A stretch of 49,353 nt of DNA from a filamentous cyanobacterium CCP2 (GCA_003003615.1 PVWD01000011.1:1-49353); one strand, 5' to 3'. Counted from the stretch's first letter, positions 28,277 to 36,870 are shown. Notes: generated by a model not told the origin, from the letters alone. Numbers and translations are program-made.

Positions 28277-28306
28277 GCTTCTTCACTCCATTCTCTGGAG
28301 GTATCA

Positions 28307-29149
28307 ATGACAACCGCTCAAACACAGCACATACCAAATCTATTGATGAAGACACTAATAAGGCGAAAGATCAGACAAAGCACCCATCAAATGGTTAGCC
28401 GATCGCCGTCTGCCAAACGCTCCTCAGAGCAAGGTCTTACCATTTTGGAATGCTTGATTGCCGTTGCCGTGCTGGGGCTAACAGTGGGATTAGTTCTGCC
28501 ACCGTTGGTCATTGCTTCTGCTACAAGGGTGCAAACGCGCCGCGCTGAACAAGCTCTACAACTGGCCCAGGGAGAAGTCGATCGGATTCGGGTTTTAGTA
28601 GAGCGTAGCCAACATCAAGTTGCCAGTTTACCTGCAACCATACCGACAAACAGGACAGATTTAGAGAACTTTGGCGCACCGACCGGAACATTGAACCAGC
28701 TTAAAAGCCCCAGTGCGTGCAATCGATACACAGGTCAACGATTGAATGTCAACCAGGCCCTCATGATCGATGTGGATGGAGACTGTAATGCCGATTTTAT
28801 GATGCAAGTCTTCCGCACCCCCGATCTGCCTGGCTCAACCATTTCTCAAACAGAAGCCAACCTGGGTCAACAGGGCAGACCATCCGATTTTCGAGTGGGA
28901 GTACGGGTCTATTCGATCGCCGCTGGAAGAGGTAATGCGACTCAGGCTTACCGCACACCAGGGCAAGCATTAACAGGATTACTCACAGAACCTGCAAGCC
29001 TTTCCCTCACAAGTGGTGAACAAAATCAACTCAGACGACCGCTGGCCGTTCTCTATACCCGGATGTCCTGGGGCGATCAAGATGGTACCCTCTGTGGTTA
29101 TCACGGACAGCGTGATGCAATTGATAGCTGTCAGGACGCGCTCAACTAG
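28307..29149 (+). CDS. hpsB: Hormogonium polysaccharide secretion pseudopilin HpsB
   Basis: A 280-residue type IV pilin-like protein. A long 43-residue basic leader ends in the prepilin-peptidase site EQGLTILECLIAV (cut after G, methylated residue L, E at +5), followed by a hydrophobic helix (AVLGLTVGLVLPPLVIAS). In Nostoc hpsB-D encode pseudopilins thought to build a secretion apparatus for the motility polysaccharide. GGAGG 5 bases upstream fixes the ATG at 28307. hpsC follows after 60 bp. Confidence 0.88.
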   Translation: MTTAQTQHIPNLLMKTLIRRKIRQSTHQMVSRSPSAKRSSEQGLTILECLIAVAVLGLTVGLVLPPLVIASATRVQTRRAEQALQLAQGEVDRIRVLVERSQHQVASLPATIPTNRTDLENFGAPTGTLNQLKSPSACNRYTGQRLNVNQALMIDVDGDCNADFMMQVFRTPDLPGSTISQTEANLGQQGRPSDFRVGVRVYSIAAGRGNATQAYRTPGQALTGLLTEPASLSLTSGEQNQLRRPLAVLYTRMSWGDQDGTLCGYHGQRDAIDSCQDALN

Positions 29150-29209
29150 AAGGCGAAATAGCCAAAATTTGTGGAATTTTAGGATTTATTTTTAAAGGGT
29201 GGGACTGTA

Positions 29210-30223
29210 ATGGCTAAACGTGCGATCGGGTCTCGGTTAAAGCGGCTGTGGATTTCTGCCCATCGCAATCATAATGTCAAAAATTATGGTGCAACGGACA
29301 GCAATACCTCTGGATTCACGCTACTTGAATTGCTAGTTGCCACTGCGATCGGAGGGAGCATCATTGCAGGGCTAATGTTTATGGTGGTGCAGCTAACAAA
29401 CACAGACCTGCGAGAGTCATCGCGATCGGAAACTCAGCGAGAAATGCAGATGGCTCTGGACTACATGAGTACAGAGTTGCGAGAAGCTGTGTACGTATAT
29501 TCTGCTGGAACGAACAATACCCAGGAACTTTGGCGAATTAGTCAGTTTTTGCCGGAAAGCGTCGTGTCCAATAACAGTGTGCCAGTTTTGGCTTTCTGGA
29601 AATATCATCGCTATCCAGAGTCAATTCAACAACGCTGCCGCTCCCAAAACGCAGAACAAACCGCAGATATCTCCTCCTGCGAATCAGGAGCATCTTATTC
29701 TTTGGTGGTCTACTCCCTAAGCAGTGCTAACCCTAATAACATTTGGTCGAATAATGCACGAATCACTCGCTATGCCTTAACCGAGTTTGACAATCAGGGA
29801 AATCGCACTCCAGGATACGTTAATCCGGGGCAGCAGCAGAACAACTTTGAAGGATGGACTCCTACGGTGAATCGCTTGGTCGGTAGCCCTGTCACGCTTG
29901 TTGATTACGTTGATCTCACCCCTGCTCCTGCCAATGCTGCACTTCCAGTTTGCCCGTTTGGATATAATCCAAACGAAGCTCCTTTAACTCCTAATGCCGA
30001 CATGATGCCACAAGCCCTTCGACGAGTGCGGAGTTTCTATGCTTGTGTTCCGCGAAGACTTGACAACAGCCAAAATCAAGATGTTCTACTGTTTGTTCGA
30101 GGAAGCGTTCAAGGTAGACCTGGATATACGATCGCTGGATTTTCCCAAACACGCGATGCGCTGCCCACCTTGGAAACAAGAGTCCTAACTAGAGGTGCTT
30201 TAGGGCGGACACCACCCCAATAG
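29210..30223 (+). CDS. hpsC: Hormogonium polysaccharide secretion pseudopilin HpsC
   Basis: A 337-residue pseudopilin. The leader ends at TSGFTLLELLVATAIGGSII (cut after G, F+1, E+5) and an amphipathic pilin helix follows (MQMALDYMSTELREAV). The C-terminal domain holds several cysteines (CRSQ, SCESG, VCPFG, ACVPRR) that could form disulfides outside the membrane. GGGTGGG shortly upstream of the ATG may act as ribosome site. Part of the hpsBC(D) unit. Confidence 0.87.
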   Translation: MAKRAIGSRLKRLWISAHRNHNVKNYGATDSNTSGFTLLELLVATAIGGSIIAGLMFMVVQLTNTDLRESSRSETQREMQMALDYMSTELREAVYVYSAGTNNTQELWRISQFLPESVVSNNSVPVLAFWKYHRYPESIQQRCRSQNAEQTADISSCESGASYSLVVYSLSSANPNNIWSNNARITRYALTEFDNQGNRTPGYVNPGQQQNNFEGWTPTVNRLVGSPVTLVDYVDLTPAPANAALPVCPFGYNPNEAPLTPNADMMPQALRRVRSFYACVPRRLDNSQNQDVLLFVRGSVQGRPGYTIAGFSQTRDALPTLETRVLTRGALGRTPPQ

Positions 30224-30280
30224 CTGCAATGAGGTGTTCTCACGAATTCATGGAGTCCAAATCAGTCCGGAGGCTACAGT

Positions 30281-30847
30281 ATGATTAGCAAATTATTTAT
30301 GGGGCGTGTACAGCATCAGTTACACCATCGGTCTACTGCAAATGGTTTTACCTTTGTTGAGTTGATCGCCGTTATTGTCATTATTGGAATATTAGCAGCG
30401 ATCGCAGCCCCAGGTTGGTTAGCCTTTGCCAATAATCGACGGGCAAATGCGGGACGTGATCAAGTCTTGCAAACCCTACGGCAAGCCCAAGCCGATGCCA
30501 TTCGCACCCGCTCGTCTAAGGCTGTACAGTTTAATGTCGCAGCTAATCCGCCTACCATTACCTTCGGTAGCATTACGGACCCCCTCGGTGAAGGGACTGC
30601 ATCTTCTCCGGGAATGCTGGGTTTACAAGTCAGAAATGGTGGAGCCGTTCCCAATCGAGGGTGTCCCAATGTGAACTGCATTGCTTTTGGTGCCGACGGA
30701 ACAGTTTTAACACCTGTAGACGATGCCAGCCCAATTATTATCAGCGTTGTCGCACCACGAGATAACAGTTCTGCTCAACGCTGTGTATTAGTGCGAACAT
30801 TGCTCGGAGCGATGCAAACAGCGGAAGGAAATGCCTGTAATGGCTAA
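30281..30847 (+). CDS. GspH/FimT-type pseudopilin (HpsD position)
   Basis: A 188-residue pseudopilin with the processing site NGFTFVELIAVIVIIGILAA (F+1, E+5) and the GspH/FimT-like continuation RRANAGRDQVLQTLRQAQAD. The C-terminal domain has paired cysteines (CPNVNC, CVLV, NACNG). A ribosome site GGAGG lies 7-8 bases before the ATG. Its place after hpsB-hpsC corresponds to hpsD of Nostoc, but I cannot prove orthology. No glycosyltransferase genes (hpsE-G) follow; the next gene is convergent. Confidence 0.82.
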   Translation: MISKLFMGRVQHQLHHRSTANGFTFVELIAVIVIIGILAAIAAPGWLAFANNRRANAGRDQVLQTLRQAQADAIRTRSSKAVQFNVAANPPTITFGSITDPLGEGTASSPGMLGLQVRNGGAVPNRGCPNVNCIAFGADGTVLTPVDDASPIIISVVAPRDNSSAQRCVLVRTLLGAMQTAEGNACNG

Positions 30848-30865
30848 GGCTTGAACACTTCGGAG

Positions 30866-31786
30866 CTATCCAATTTCTGTTCTTGCTCCGATCGCCGCAA
30901 TTGCCACACCCATTAAAATAATTGCCGCTCCGATCGCCACTTCCCAACCTGGTATTTCGCGGAAAACAACCATACCTAGAATGCTGGCTCCAATTGGCTC
31001 TGCCAGGATCGTCAGAGTAACGAGTGTGGGAGAAATCCAACGAACAGCCCAATTAAAGCTGGTATGCCCAATGAGCTGCGGAAACACCGCCATGAGCAAA
31101 ATCCAGAGATAAACCTGGGGCGGGTAGCCTGTATATTGGGAGCCAAAGAGAAAGGGAAGAGGAAGAAGAATGATCCCGGCAACTCCGTAGGTCAACGCAA
31201 CATGGCTGCTGATACTTAGCCCCCGCCGTTGGGCTTCTCGCCCGAAAAGAATATATAAACTAATTGCCCAGGAGCCAATAAGAGCTAGGAAGTTTCCCAG
31301 GGGTGGATTGCTGCCCAGTTGGCTACCCTCTGCTCCGCCCAACGCCACTAAAACGCCACCCGCCAAAGTTAGGCAAATACCACCGATCGTCAGCCAACTG
31401 GGTTTTTCCCGAAACCATACCCAGGAGATCAGGGCAACCCAAATCGGATTTGTCGTAACTAGTGTGGCAGAAGCGGCGATTGAGGTATAGGCAAGAGAGG
31501 TAATCCAAGTGGCAAAATGAATCGCGAGAAATACTCCGGCGATCGAAGAAAAGGATAGTGCAGCCTGCTGGTAGGGAACCGATCGAAAATTGCGCCAGGT
31601 TGGAACTAGAAATAGTGCTGCTAAAGTTAAGCGAGAGGCAGCCAAGACCAGGCTAAACCCAACATCTGGCACTTCCACTGCTGAAAACGCCATCCGAATA
31701 AAAATAGCGGCTGTGGACACCGAAAGAATCCCAGCCGTTAAAATGAGCCAAACTTGCCAGCTAGCAGGTTTTTCAGATATGGCCAT
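30866..31786 (-). CDS. DMT-superfamily (EamA) transporter
   Basis: A 306-residue protein with about ten hydrophobic segments forming two EamA repeats (first about 12-145, second about 160-300). Landmarks include TNPIWVALISWVWFREKPSW in repeat one and LTILAEPIGASILGMVVFRE in repeat two. DMT proteins export or exchange small metabolites; the substrate cannot be read from sequence. It starts 6 bp after the DUF2062 stop, so the two genes form an operon. It is convergent with the last hps pseudopilin, 18 bp apart. Confidence 0.9.
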   Translation of the reverse strand: MAISEKPASWQVWLILTAGILSVSTAAIFIRMAFSAVEVPDVGFSLVLAASRLTLAALFLVPTWRNFRSVPYQQAALSFSSIAGVFLAIHFATWITSLAYTSIAASATLVTTNPIWVALISWVWFREKPSWLTIGGICLTLAGGVLVALGGAEGSQLGSNPPLGNFLALIGSWAISLYILFGREAQRRGLSISSHVALTYGVAGIILLPLPFLFGSQYTGYPPQVYLWILLMAVFPQLIGHTSFNWAVRWISPTLVTLTILAEPIGASILGMVVFREIPGWEVAIGAAIILMGVAIAAIGARTEIG

Positions 31787-31792
31787 AAACGC

Positions 31793-32383
31793 TTAACGCA
31801 TCCACCTCCGCTTAATGTGGCGACTATAGCGACGCTGACGGCGGGCACGAACAATGAGCCGACGGGCAAAAACGTAGCTCATGCTAGCAGAAGTTAGCCC
31901 GATCAACAGCGAGCCAAAAAAGAGTGTGACTAAAATATCACCGCCCAATTCCTTCACACCGTCCAGGTTGGACAATGCCGCCACTTCAAATGGCTCATCA
32001 TTCGTTCCTAATACCCAACGCCCCACCTGATAGTTAAAGGCAAAAATCGGCACATAGGTGAGGGGGTTACTAATCCAGGTTGCTGCTGCCGCTACCACTT
32101 TGTTTCCTCGAACCAGAATTGCCAAAGCGATCGCAATCAGCGTTTGCAGCCCAAACCAGGGAAACCACCCAGCAAACACACCTACAGCCAGCCCTCTAGC
32201 AATAGACTCAGGACTGCCCTGGATACGCAGCAGACGATAGTAAAGATAGCGAAATGTGCGGTGCCAAGACCGCTTCGGATAAGCCTTCAAAGGACGGGAA
32301 CGGGTGGGGCGAACATGGGACGGAGCTTGCAAAGGAAAAAAGTTGAATTGACGCATAGGAAAAATTAATTCACGGCAATTCAT
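31793..32383 (-). CDS. DUF2062 membrane protein
   Basis: A 196-residue DUF2062 protein. A basic cytoplasmic N-terminus (residues 1-55) precedes hydrophobic segments around GLAVGVFAGWFPWFGLQTL, the family motif AAAATWISNPLTYVPIFAFN, and a third segment ILVTLFFGSLLIGLTSASMS; the C-terminus is strongly basic (RRQRRYSRHIKRRWMR). Function unknown. The ATG at 32383 gives the longest frame; the ATG at 32356 is an alternative and neither has a clear ribosome site. Confidence 0.85.
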   Translation of the reverse strand: MNCRELIFPMRQFNFFPLQAPSHVRPTRSRPLKAYPKRSWHRTFRYLYYRLLRIQGSPESIARGLAVGVFAGWFPWFGLQTLIAIALAILVRGNKVVAAAATWISNPLTYVPIFAFNYQVGRWVLGTNDEPFEVAALSNLDGVKELGGDILVTLFFGSLLIGLTSASMSYVFARRLIVRARRQRRYSRHIKRRWMR

Positions 32384-32430
32384 GGAGGCTGCTTATTTTA
32401 TTGTAGGCAGACAATGGTGTGATTCGGGGA

Positions 32431-32502
32431 GTTAGGAATAGGTAATGGGTAATAGGGAGTGGGGAGTGGAGAGTGGGGAATGAGAATAATGGAGAATGGA
32501 GA
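32431..32502. repeat. STRR heptamer array
   Basis: About ten 7-bp units such as GTAATGG, GTGGGGA, GTGGAGA and GTGGGGA lie in the spacer upstream of the DUF2062 gene. This is the same repeat type found in the coding insertions at 19241-19292 and 20252-20292. Confidence 0.7.
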
Positions 32503-32610
32503 GAAGTTATAACATTAATCAATGATCGATCGATGGGCAATTGAGATAACAAAGCCGAAAAGAGAAGCCGAAAGGAGAATTACACAACAGTCTTGCTAGG
32601 CTCCATAACT

Positions 32611-32746
32611 GTAAATTAACCCAATGTGCAACTTGTTCCCACCTCTTGTAGGATGGGCATCTTGCTCGTCCAGACTCAGCAGGAAAGATGCCTGCGCTAC
32701 GGAAAATCAGAAATTTCAGGCTGTAAGTTGCACATCGCGTAAATTA
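32611..32746. repeat. MITE-like element: dispersed repeat copy 4 within an 11-bp perfect inverted repeat
   Basis: ATGTGCAACTT (32624-32634) and AAGTTGCACAT (32725-32735) are perfect inverted copies around a GGCATCTTGC core (from 32652) and its mirrored half AGGAAAGATGCCTGCGCTAC. Outside them GTAAATTA occurs directly repeated (32611-32618 and 32739-32746), possibly a target duplication, although gaps of 5 and 3 bp separate it from the inverted repeats. Confidence 0.55.
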
Positions 32747-32751
32747 CCTAT

Positions 32752-32780
32752 CCCCTTATTCCCCACTCCCCACTCCCTCC
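32752..32780. repeat. STRR heptamers directly upstream of the mnmE start
   Basis: Units TCCCCTT, ATTCCCC, ACTCCCC and ACTCCCT end one base before the mnmE ATG and leave no Shine-Dalgarno sequence. Confidence 0.75.
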
Positions 32781-32781
32781 A

Positions 32782-34152
32782 ATGCAAACCGACACGATCG
32801 CCGCTATTGCTACCGCCATTGTTCCTCAACAGGGGAGCGTTGGTATTGTGCGGGTGTCTGGGGCAGAGGCAGTGTCGATCGCGCAAAAGCTGTTCCATGC
32901 TCCTGGTTCTCAACCCTGGGAGAGCCATCGGATTTTGTATGGGTATGTGCACCATCCCCAGTCTAGAGCAGTAGTGGATGAAGCTTTGCTGCTGTTGATG
33001 CTGGCTCCCCGTTCCTATACCCGTGAGGATGTCGTAGAATTTCACTGTCATGGGGGAATCATGGCTGTGCAGCAGGTTTTGCAGTTGTGTTTGGAGCAGG
33101 GGGCAAGACTGGCACAACCCGGAGAGTTTACCCTCAGAGCCTTTTTAAATGGGCGGTTAGACTTGACCCAGGCGGAAAGTATTGCTGATTTGGTTGGGGC
33201 ACAGTCACCGCAAGCAGCACAGTCTGCTCTAGCGGGCTTACAGGGAAAACTCGCCCACCCAATTCGGCAACTGCGATCGACCTGTTTGGACATTTTGGCA
33301 GAAGTGGAAGCCCGGATCGACTTTGAAGACGACCTACCGCCTTTAGATGAGGATTGGGTCAAAGGGCAGTTAGCTCAAGTTTTGGCAGAGGTTGAACAAA
33401 TTTTGTCTACCGCCGATCGGGGAGCATTACTGCGAACGGGGCTAAAAGTGGCGATCGTGGGTCGTCCGAATGTGGGAAAGTCAAGCTTGCTGAACGCCTG
33501 GAGTCGGAGCGATCGGGCAATTGTGACAGATTTGCCGGGAACCACTCGCGATGTGGTGGAATCACAGCTTGTGGTAGGCGGAATTCCAATTCAGGTGCTT
33601 GATACCGCAGGCATTCGGGAGGCAGCCGATCAAGTGGAAAAAATTGGCGTGGAACGATCGCGCCTTGCCGCTCAGACTGCTGATTTGGTGCTGCTGACAA
33701 TCGATGCTCAGGCAGGCTGGACGGATGCCGATCAGGAAATTTATGACCAGGTGAAGCATCGTCCATTGATTTTAGTGATTAACAAAGTTGATTTGGTTGA
33801 ACCTGATGCATTGCCGCGCTACCCTGTTGCCATCTCCTATCTCGTCAAAACGGCTGCTGCCCAAAATCAGGGGATTGATGAACTAGAGCAAACCATTCTG
33901 GCTACAGTGCAACTGGGGGCTGTACAGGCTGCCAACCTCGACTTTGCCATTAATCAACGTCAAGCAGCCGCCATCACCTCAGCGAAAACCGCACTTCAGC
34001 AAGTCCAACAAACGATCGCAGACCAAATGCCCCTGGACTTTTGGACGATCGACCTGAGGCTGGCGATTCAGGCGTTAGGTGAAATCACAGGCGAAGAGAT
34101 TACAGAATCGGTATTAGATCAAATTTTTAGTCGGTTTTGTATTGGAAAATAG
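32782..34152 (+). CDS. mnmE: tRNA uridine-5-carboxymethylaminomethyl(34) synthesis GTPase MnmE
   Basis: A 456-residue MnmE, which with MnmG modifies U34 of tRNAs. An N-terminal tetrahydrofolate-binding domain (about 1-118, with CHGG at 89-92) and a helical domain flank a GTPase: P-loop GRPNVGKSS (227-235), DTAG (274-277), NKVD (334-337). The chain ends in the conserved FCIGK with the essential cysteine. The length matches the family. The start lies directly behind STRR DNA, and the TAG stop is the first part of a GAGAC palindromic repeat. Direct copies of the GGCATCTTGCC repeat flank the gene. Confidence 0.96.
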   Translation: MQTDTIAAIATAIVPQQGSVGIVRVSGAEAVSIAQKLFHAPGSQPWESHRILYGYVHHPQSRAVVDEALLLLMLAPRSYTREDVVEFHCHGGIMAVQQVLQLCLEQGARLAQPGEFTLRAFLNGRLDLTQAESIADLVGAQSPQAAQSALAGLQGKLAHPIRQLRSTCLDILAEVEARIDFEDDLPPLDEDWVKGQLAQVLAEVEQILSTADRGALLRTGLKVAIVGRPNVGKSSLLNAWSRSDRAIVTDLPGTTRDVVESQLVVGGIPIQVLDTAGIREAADQVEKIGVERSRLAAQTADLVLLTIDAQAGWTDADQEIYDQVKHRPLILVINKVDLVEPDALPRYPVAISYLVKTAAAQNQGIDELEQTILATVQLGAVQAANLDFAINQRQAAAITSAKTALQQVQQTIADQMPLDFWTIDLRLAIQALGEITGEEITESVLDQIFSRFCIGK

Positions 34153-34174
34153 AGACACGAAATTTCGCATCTCT
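34151..34174. repeat. GAGAC palindromic repeat at the mnmE stop codon
   Basis: AGAGACACGAAATTTCGCAT followed by CTCT. The preceding T at 34150 and the first AG of the repeat make the mnmE stop codon TAG. Confidence 0.7.
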
Positions 34175-34175
34175 T

Positions 34176-34245
34176 GTGGGGTGGGCATTTTCCCGCTCAG
34201 AGCCAGCAGGCAAGATGTCTGCGCTATGGGGAATCAGCAATGTTT
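34176..34245. repeat. Dispersed GGCATCTTGCC-type repeat (copy 5)
   Basis: Aligns over about 70 bp with 32649-32722 (GGTGGGCATTTTCCCGCTCA versus GATGGGCATCTTGCTCGTCC; GATGTCTGCGCTATGG versus GATGCCTGCGCTACGG), in the same orientation, so mnmE lies between two direct copies. Confidence 0.65.
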
Positions 34246-34271
34246 AGGTTTTGAATTTACGTTTGGGAGAA

Positions 34272-35576
34272 TTAATCCCAGAGGGCAAAGCCGTATTGCA
34301 CCAGGTTCATTTGCCGGACAACGCTACGGTATTCGTTGGTTCTGCCTTGTTGAAGGTAGAGACTGCCTGCCTGCTGGAGGTCAAGCATGGCATTGTCATT
34401 GTCGCCTAATTCTGCGTAAAGCTGTCCTCGATAGAAATAGGCATCGGCATTGCGCGGATCTGCCTGAATGACCTGGGTAAAGTCTTCAAGGGCACTTCGG
34501 TTATCTCCTAAGCTGGTGCGAGCTTGTCCGCGTCCGATCCAGGCATCGATATTCCCTGGATTCAGGAGAATCGCTTCACTATAGTCTTGTTCGGCTCCGT
34601 CAACATCACCCAACGCCGATCGCGCTTCTGCCCGCCCTTGGTAAGCAGTGTCATAGGCTGGACGCAGAGTGATTGCCCGATCGTAGTTTGGAATGGCTTG
34701 AGCAAAATTACCCCGACGCAGGTACATGTCTCCCCGAACTTTGTAGGCTTCGGCATAATCACGATTGAGCTGAATCGCTTGATCTAAATCGGCAATGGCT
34801 CCAGTTGAATCACCATAGGCAAACCGGATGATGCCCCGTCCTAACAGTGCTTCTGGATAGTTGGGCTGGAGTTGAATCGCCTGGTTAAAGTCACTCATTG
34901 CCGATCGCCCATTTCCCAGAGCCGACTGTACAAAACCTCGCTGGTAGTGAGCAACGGCTGAGTTTGGTTGGTACCGAACTGCCTGGTTGCAATCTTCGAG
35001 GGCAGCTTGGCGATATCCCAGTGTGTAGTAAGCGGCGCATCGATTCAGGTAGGCTTCTCCGTTGCGGGAATCGAGTTCAATTGCCCGATCGAAATTTGTG
35101 ACCGCCTCTTCAGTTCGTCCTAAGCCTGCCAGAACAACACCTCGCTGCACATACGCTTGAGGGTAAGCTGGGTTGAGCTGAATCGCCTGGTCAAAATCTG
35201 CCAGTGCCGAGGCACGATCTTCAATTTGAGAGTAGGCAACGCCCCGGTAGTAGTAAGCCTCAGCATAGACCGGATTAATCCGAATTGCCTGGTTATAGCT
35301 GAGAATCGCCCCTTCAGGGTTGCCCAGCCTGCTGTAGGCAATGCCTCGCTGTAAATAGGCCTCCGCATAAACTGGATTGAGTTGAATCGCCTGGTCAAAG
35401 CTGACGATCGCATTGTTGTATTCTCTGCGCTCCAGTTGTATCAGCCCGGTTTCATAAAATTCCTCAGCACCAACCTGCACAATTAATTCAGACGGTTGGG
35501 ATATTGCTGGGAACGGCATACCCGCTAGCACCATTCCAAGCCCAAAGCTAGCAGCAACCTGGCAGATTCGATTCAT
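34272..35576 (-). CDS. Exported TPR-repeat protein
   Basis: A 434-residue protein with a signal peptide (NRICQVAASFGLGMVLAGMP, probable cleavage near 26) and 11 TPR units of 34 residues covering almost all the rest, with the usual pattern (AEAYLQRGIAYSRLGNPEGA, DQAIQLNP). It probably acts as a periplasmic protein-binding scaffold; partners are unknown. I start at the ATG at 35576 because the signal peptide begins there; the frame is open to 35735, but that extension overlaps the divergent gene at 35726. Confidence 0.87.
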   Translation of the reverse strand: MNRICQVAASFGLGMVLAGMPFPAISQPSELIVQVGAEEFYETGLIQLERREYNNAIVSFDQAIQLNPVYAEAYLQRGIAYSRLGNPEGAILSYNQAIRINPVYAEAYYYRGVAYSQIEDRASALADFDQAIQLNPAYPQAYVQRGVVLAGLGRTEEAVTNFDRAIELDSRNGEAYLNRCAAYYTLGYRQAALEDCNQAVRYQPNSAVAHYQRGFVQSALGNGRSAMSDFNQAIQLQPNYPEALLGRGIIRFAYGDSTGAIADLDQAIQLNRDYAEAYKVRGDMYLRRGNFAQAIPNYDRAITLRPAYDTAYQGRAEARSALGDVDGAEQDYSEAILLNPGNIDAWIGRGQARTSLGDNRSALEDFTQVIQADPRNADAYFYRGQLYAELGDNDNAMLDLQQAGSLYLQQGRTNEYRSVVRQMNLVQYGFALWD

Positions 35577-35725
35577 GGTGTGCCCCCGTAAGGTAATTGG
35601 TGAATGCAATATCGTGAGGGTTCCCAATTTGCGACAAAATCTTAACCAAATTAAACCTATGGAAGATGATTTATGGCGTTCAGTTTGGCACGGTATAAAT
35701 AACAACAAGCAGCAGGAGGTCAATT

Positions 35726-36028
35726 GTGAAAACAAGACTCAAGCATAGTTTGTTCGGTCTTTCAGCGTTGGGGTTCGTGCTAGTGGGTGCGTTGCCTGCT
35801 TCCGCCCAAGCGATCCGCTTAGGAGATGGCTTTGAGGTCGATCTCAATACTCCCAGAGGGCGGGAAGTGCAGCCTAGAATTTCATCAGATGGCGATCGAG
35901 TCAACGTTGAAATCTACGAACGTCCTGAACCGCAAACTGAAATTCGGATCGATGAAGGGCAGGTTGAAATCCGACGAACAGAGCAAGAACCTAGGCAGCG
36001 ACTAGATTTATCCGTTCCAGTTGACTAG
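35726..36028 (+). CDS. Small secreted hypothetical protein
   Basis: A 100-residue protein with a clear signal peptide (KTRLKHSLFGLSALGFVLVG, cut after PASAQA near residue 29). The mature 70 residues are hydrophilic, rich in D, E and R, with a beta-strand-like pattern (VEIYERPEPQTEIRIDEGQV). The start is GTG at 35726 with AGGAGG 6 bases upstream. It is divergent from the TPR gene, 149 bp away. No family recognised. Confidence 0.75.
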   Translation: MKTRLKHSLFGLSALGFVLVGALPASAQAIRLGDGFEVDLNTPRGREVQPRISSDGDRVNVEIYERPEPQTEIRIDEGQVEIRRTEQEPRQRLDLSVPVD

Positions 36029-36237
36029 CATTTGATGAATAAAAACTGGAAAGTTAGTTCGTTTGAGAGTTGAAGGGCGTGCACAAGTGAAAGACAATGA
36101 CCTGTGAAACGAAAGTGACAGGTGATTCGTGAGGAAGCCGCTTTGACACTTTTGCGTCCGCAGTTGTTGTTAGCAACATTTTGATTTTTGCAGGGGTTCT
36201 ACATTGTGGAACCCTTGTGCTTAATATCTAAATTTTT

Positions 36238-36262
36238 TGGAGCGGACATCTTGCCTGTTTCG
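36238..36262. repeat. Dispersed GGCATCTTGCC-type repeat (copy 6, partial)
   Basis: TGGAGCGGACATCTTGCCTG followed by TTTCG; the half corresponding to copy 2 at 17201. Confidence 0.5.
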
Positions 36263-36284
36263 TATAGCCCTAGCCATAAAGATG

Positions 36285-36360
36285 AGGACACTTTTCATGT
36301 TTCTATCCCTCTCATCGACTGAACTTGGTAACTTCAATCATCCCCATCCTATCCGTTGCC
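36285..36360 (+). repeat. About 75-bp dispersed repeat, copy B
   Basis: Starts AGGACACTTTTC and ends CTATCCGTTGCC like copy A at 17311-17385. It lies 22 bp after a GGCATCTTGCC element, as copy A does at longer distance. Confidence 0.6.
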
Positions 36361-36426
36361 ATAGCAGGATGAGTAATACCAATTCTCCTTAAACTCAATA
36401 TATATTGCACTGTATTGCACCATGAA

Positions 36427-36792
36427 TCAAGGCAAAATTGCCACGATTTGTTCAGCCAGTTTAAGCGGATCAAAGGGCTTTGCGATTAACCCTGAAATAT
36501 TGAATTTTTCAAGTTCTTCGTGTTCTAAAGGATGAACCTTTGCTGTTAATAGAATAACGGGAATCCTTCGAGTAATTGATCCTTCTCGTAGCTGTTGCAA
36601 GGTGGTAAACCCGTCAACATGAGGCATTGATACATCGAGAAGAATAACATCAGGCTGATAAACCTCCGCTTTATCCAGAGCTTCCATGCCTGAGCCAGCT
36701 AAGTACACTTCCCAACCATGCAAAATTTCCAGGCAGGACTGCACAATTTCCTGAATACCTTCTTCATCATCAACAACTAAAACTCGTTTCAT
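36427..36792 (-). CDS. Stand-alone response-regulator receiver (CheY-like) protein
   Basis: A 121-residue single REC domain: acidic pocket D8-D9 (VLVVDDEEG), phosphoacceptor D53 (VILLDVSMP), threonine in ILLTAK and lysine in IAKPFD. There is no output domain, so it must act through protein contacts. I chose the ATG at 36792 where the REC fold begins. It lies 78 bp downstream of the multidomain regulator on the same strand and may receive or relay phosphate with its Hpt domain. Confidence 0.9.
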   Translation of the reverse strand: MKRVLVVDDEEGIQEIVQSCLEILHGWEVYLAGSGMEALDKAEVYQPDVILLDVSMPHVDGFTTLQQLREGSITRRIPVILLTAKVHPLEHEELEKFNISGLIAKPFDPLKLAEQIVAILP

Positions 36793-36870
36793 AAATTCAT
36801 TTCTTATCCCTAGTTTTAGCATTTAGGTAATTTGCTGAAATGGGAATGGGATAGCATAAACGTGGCATTT

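Larger units (their letters stand above)
36029..36426. other. Convergent spacer with hairpin and dispersed repeats
   Basis: No gene. It holds the hairpin GGGTTCTAC-ATT-GTGGAACCC (36194-36214, no T-tract), a GGCATCTTGCC-type repeat (36238-36262) and copy B of the 75-bp repeat (36285-36360). Confidence 0.5.

Noticed and set aside
36194-36214. Hairpin GGGTTCTAC-ATT-GTGGAACCC as terminator
   Set aside because: Strong stem, but no T-tract follows on either strand; left as an unassigned hairpin.
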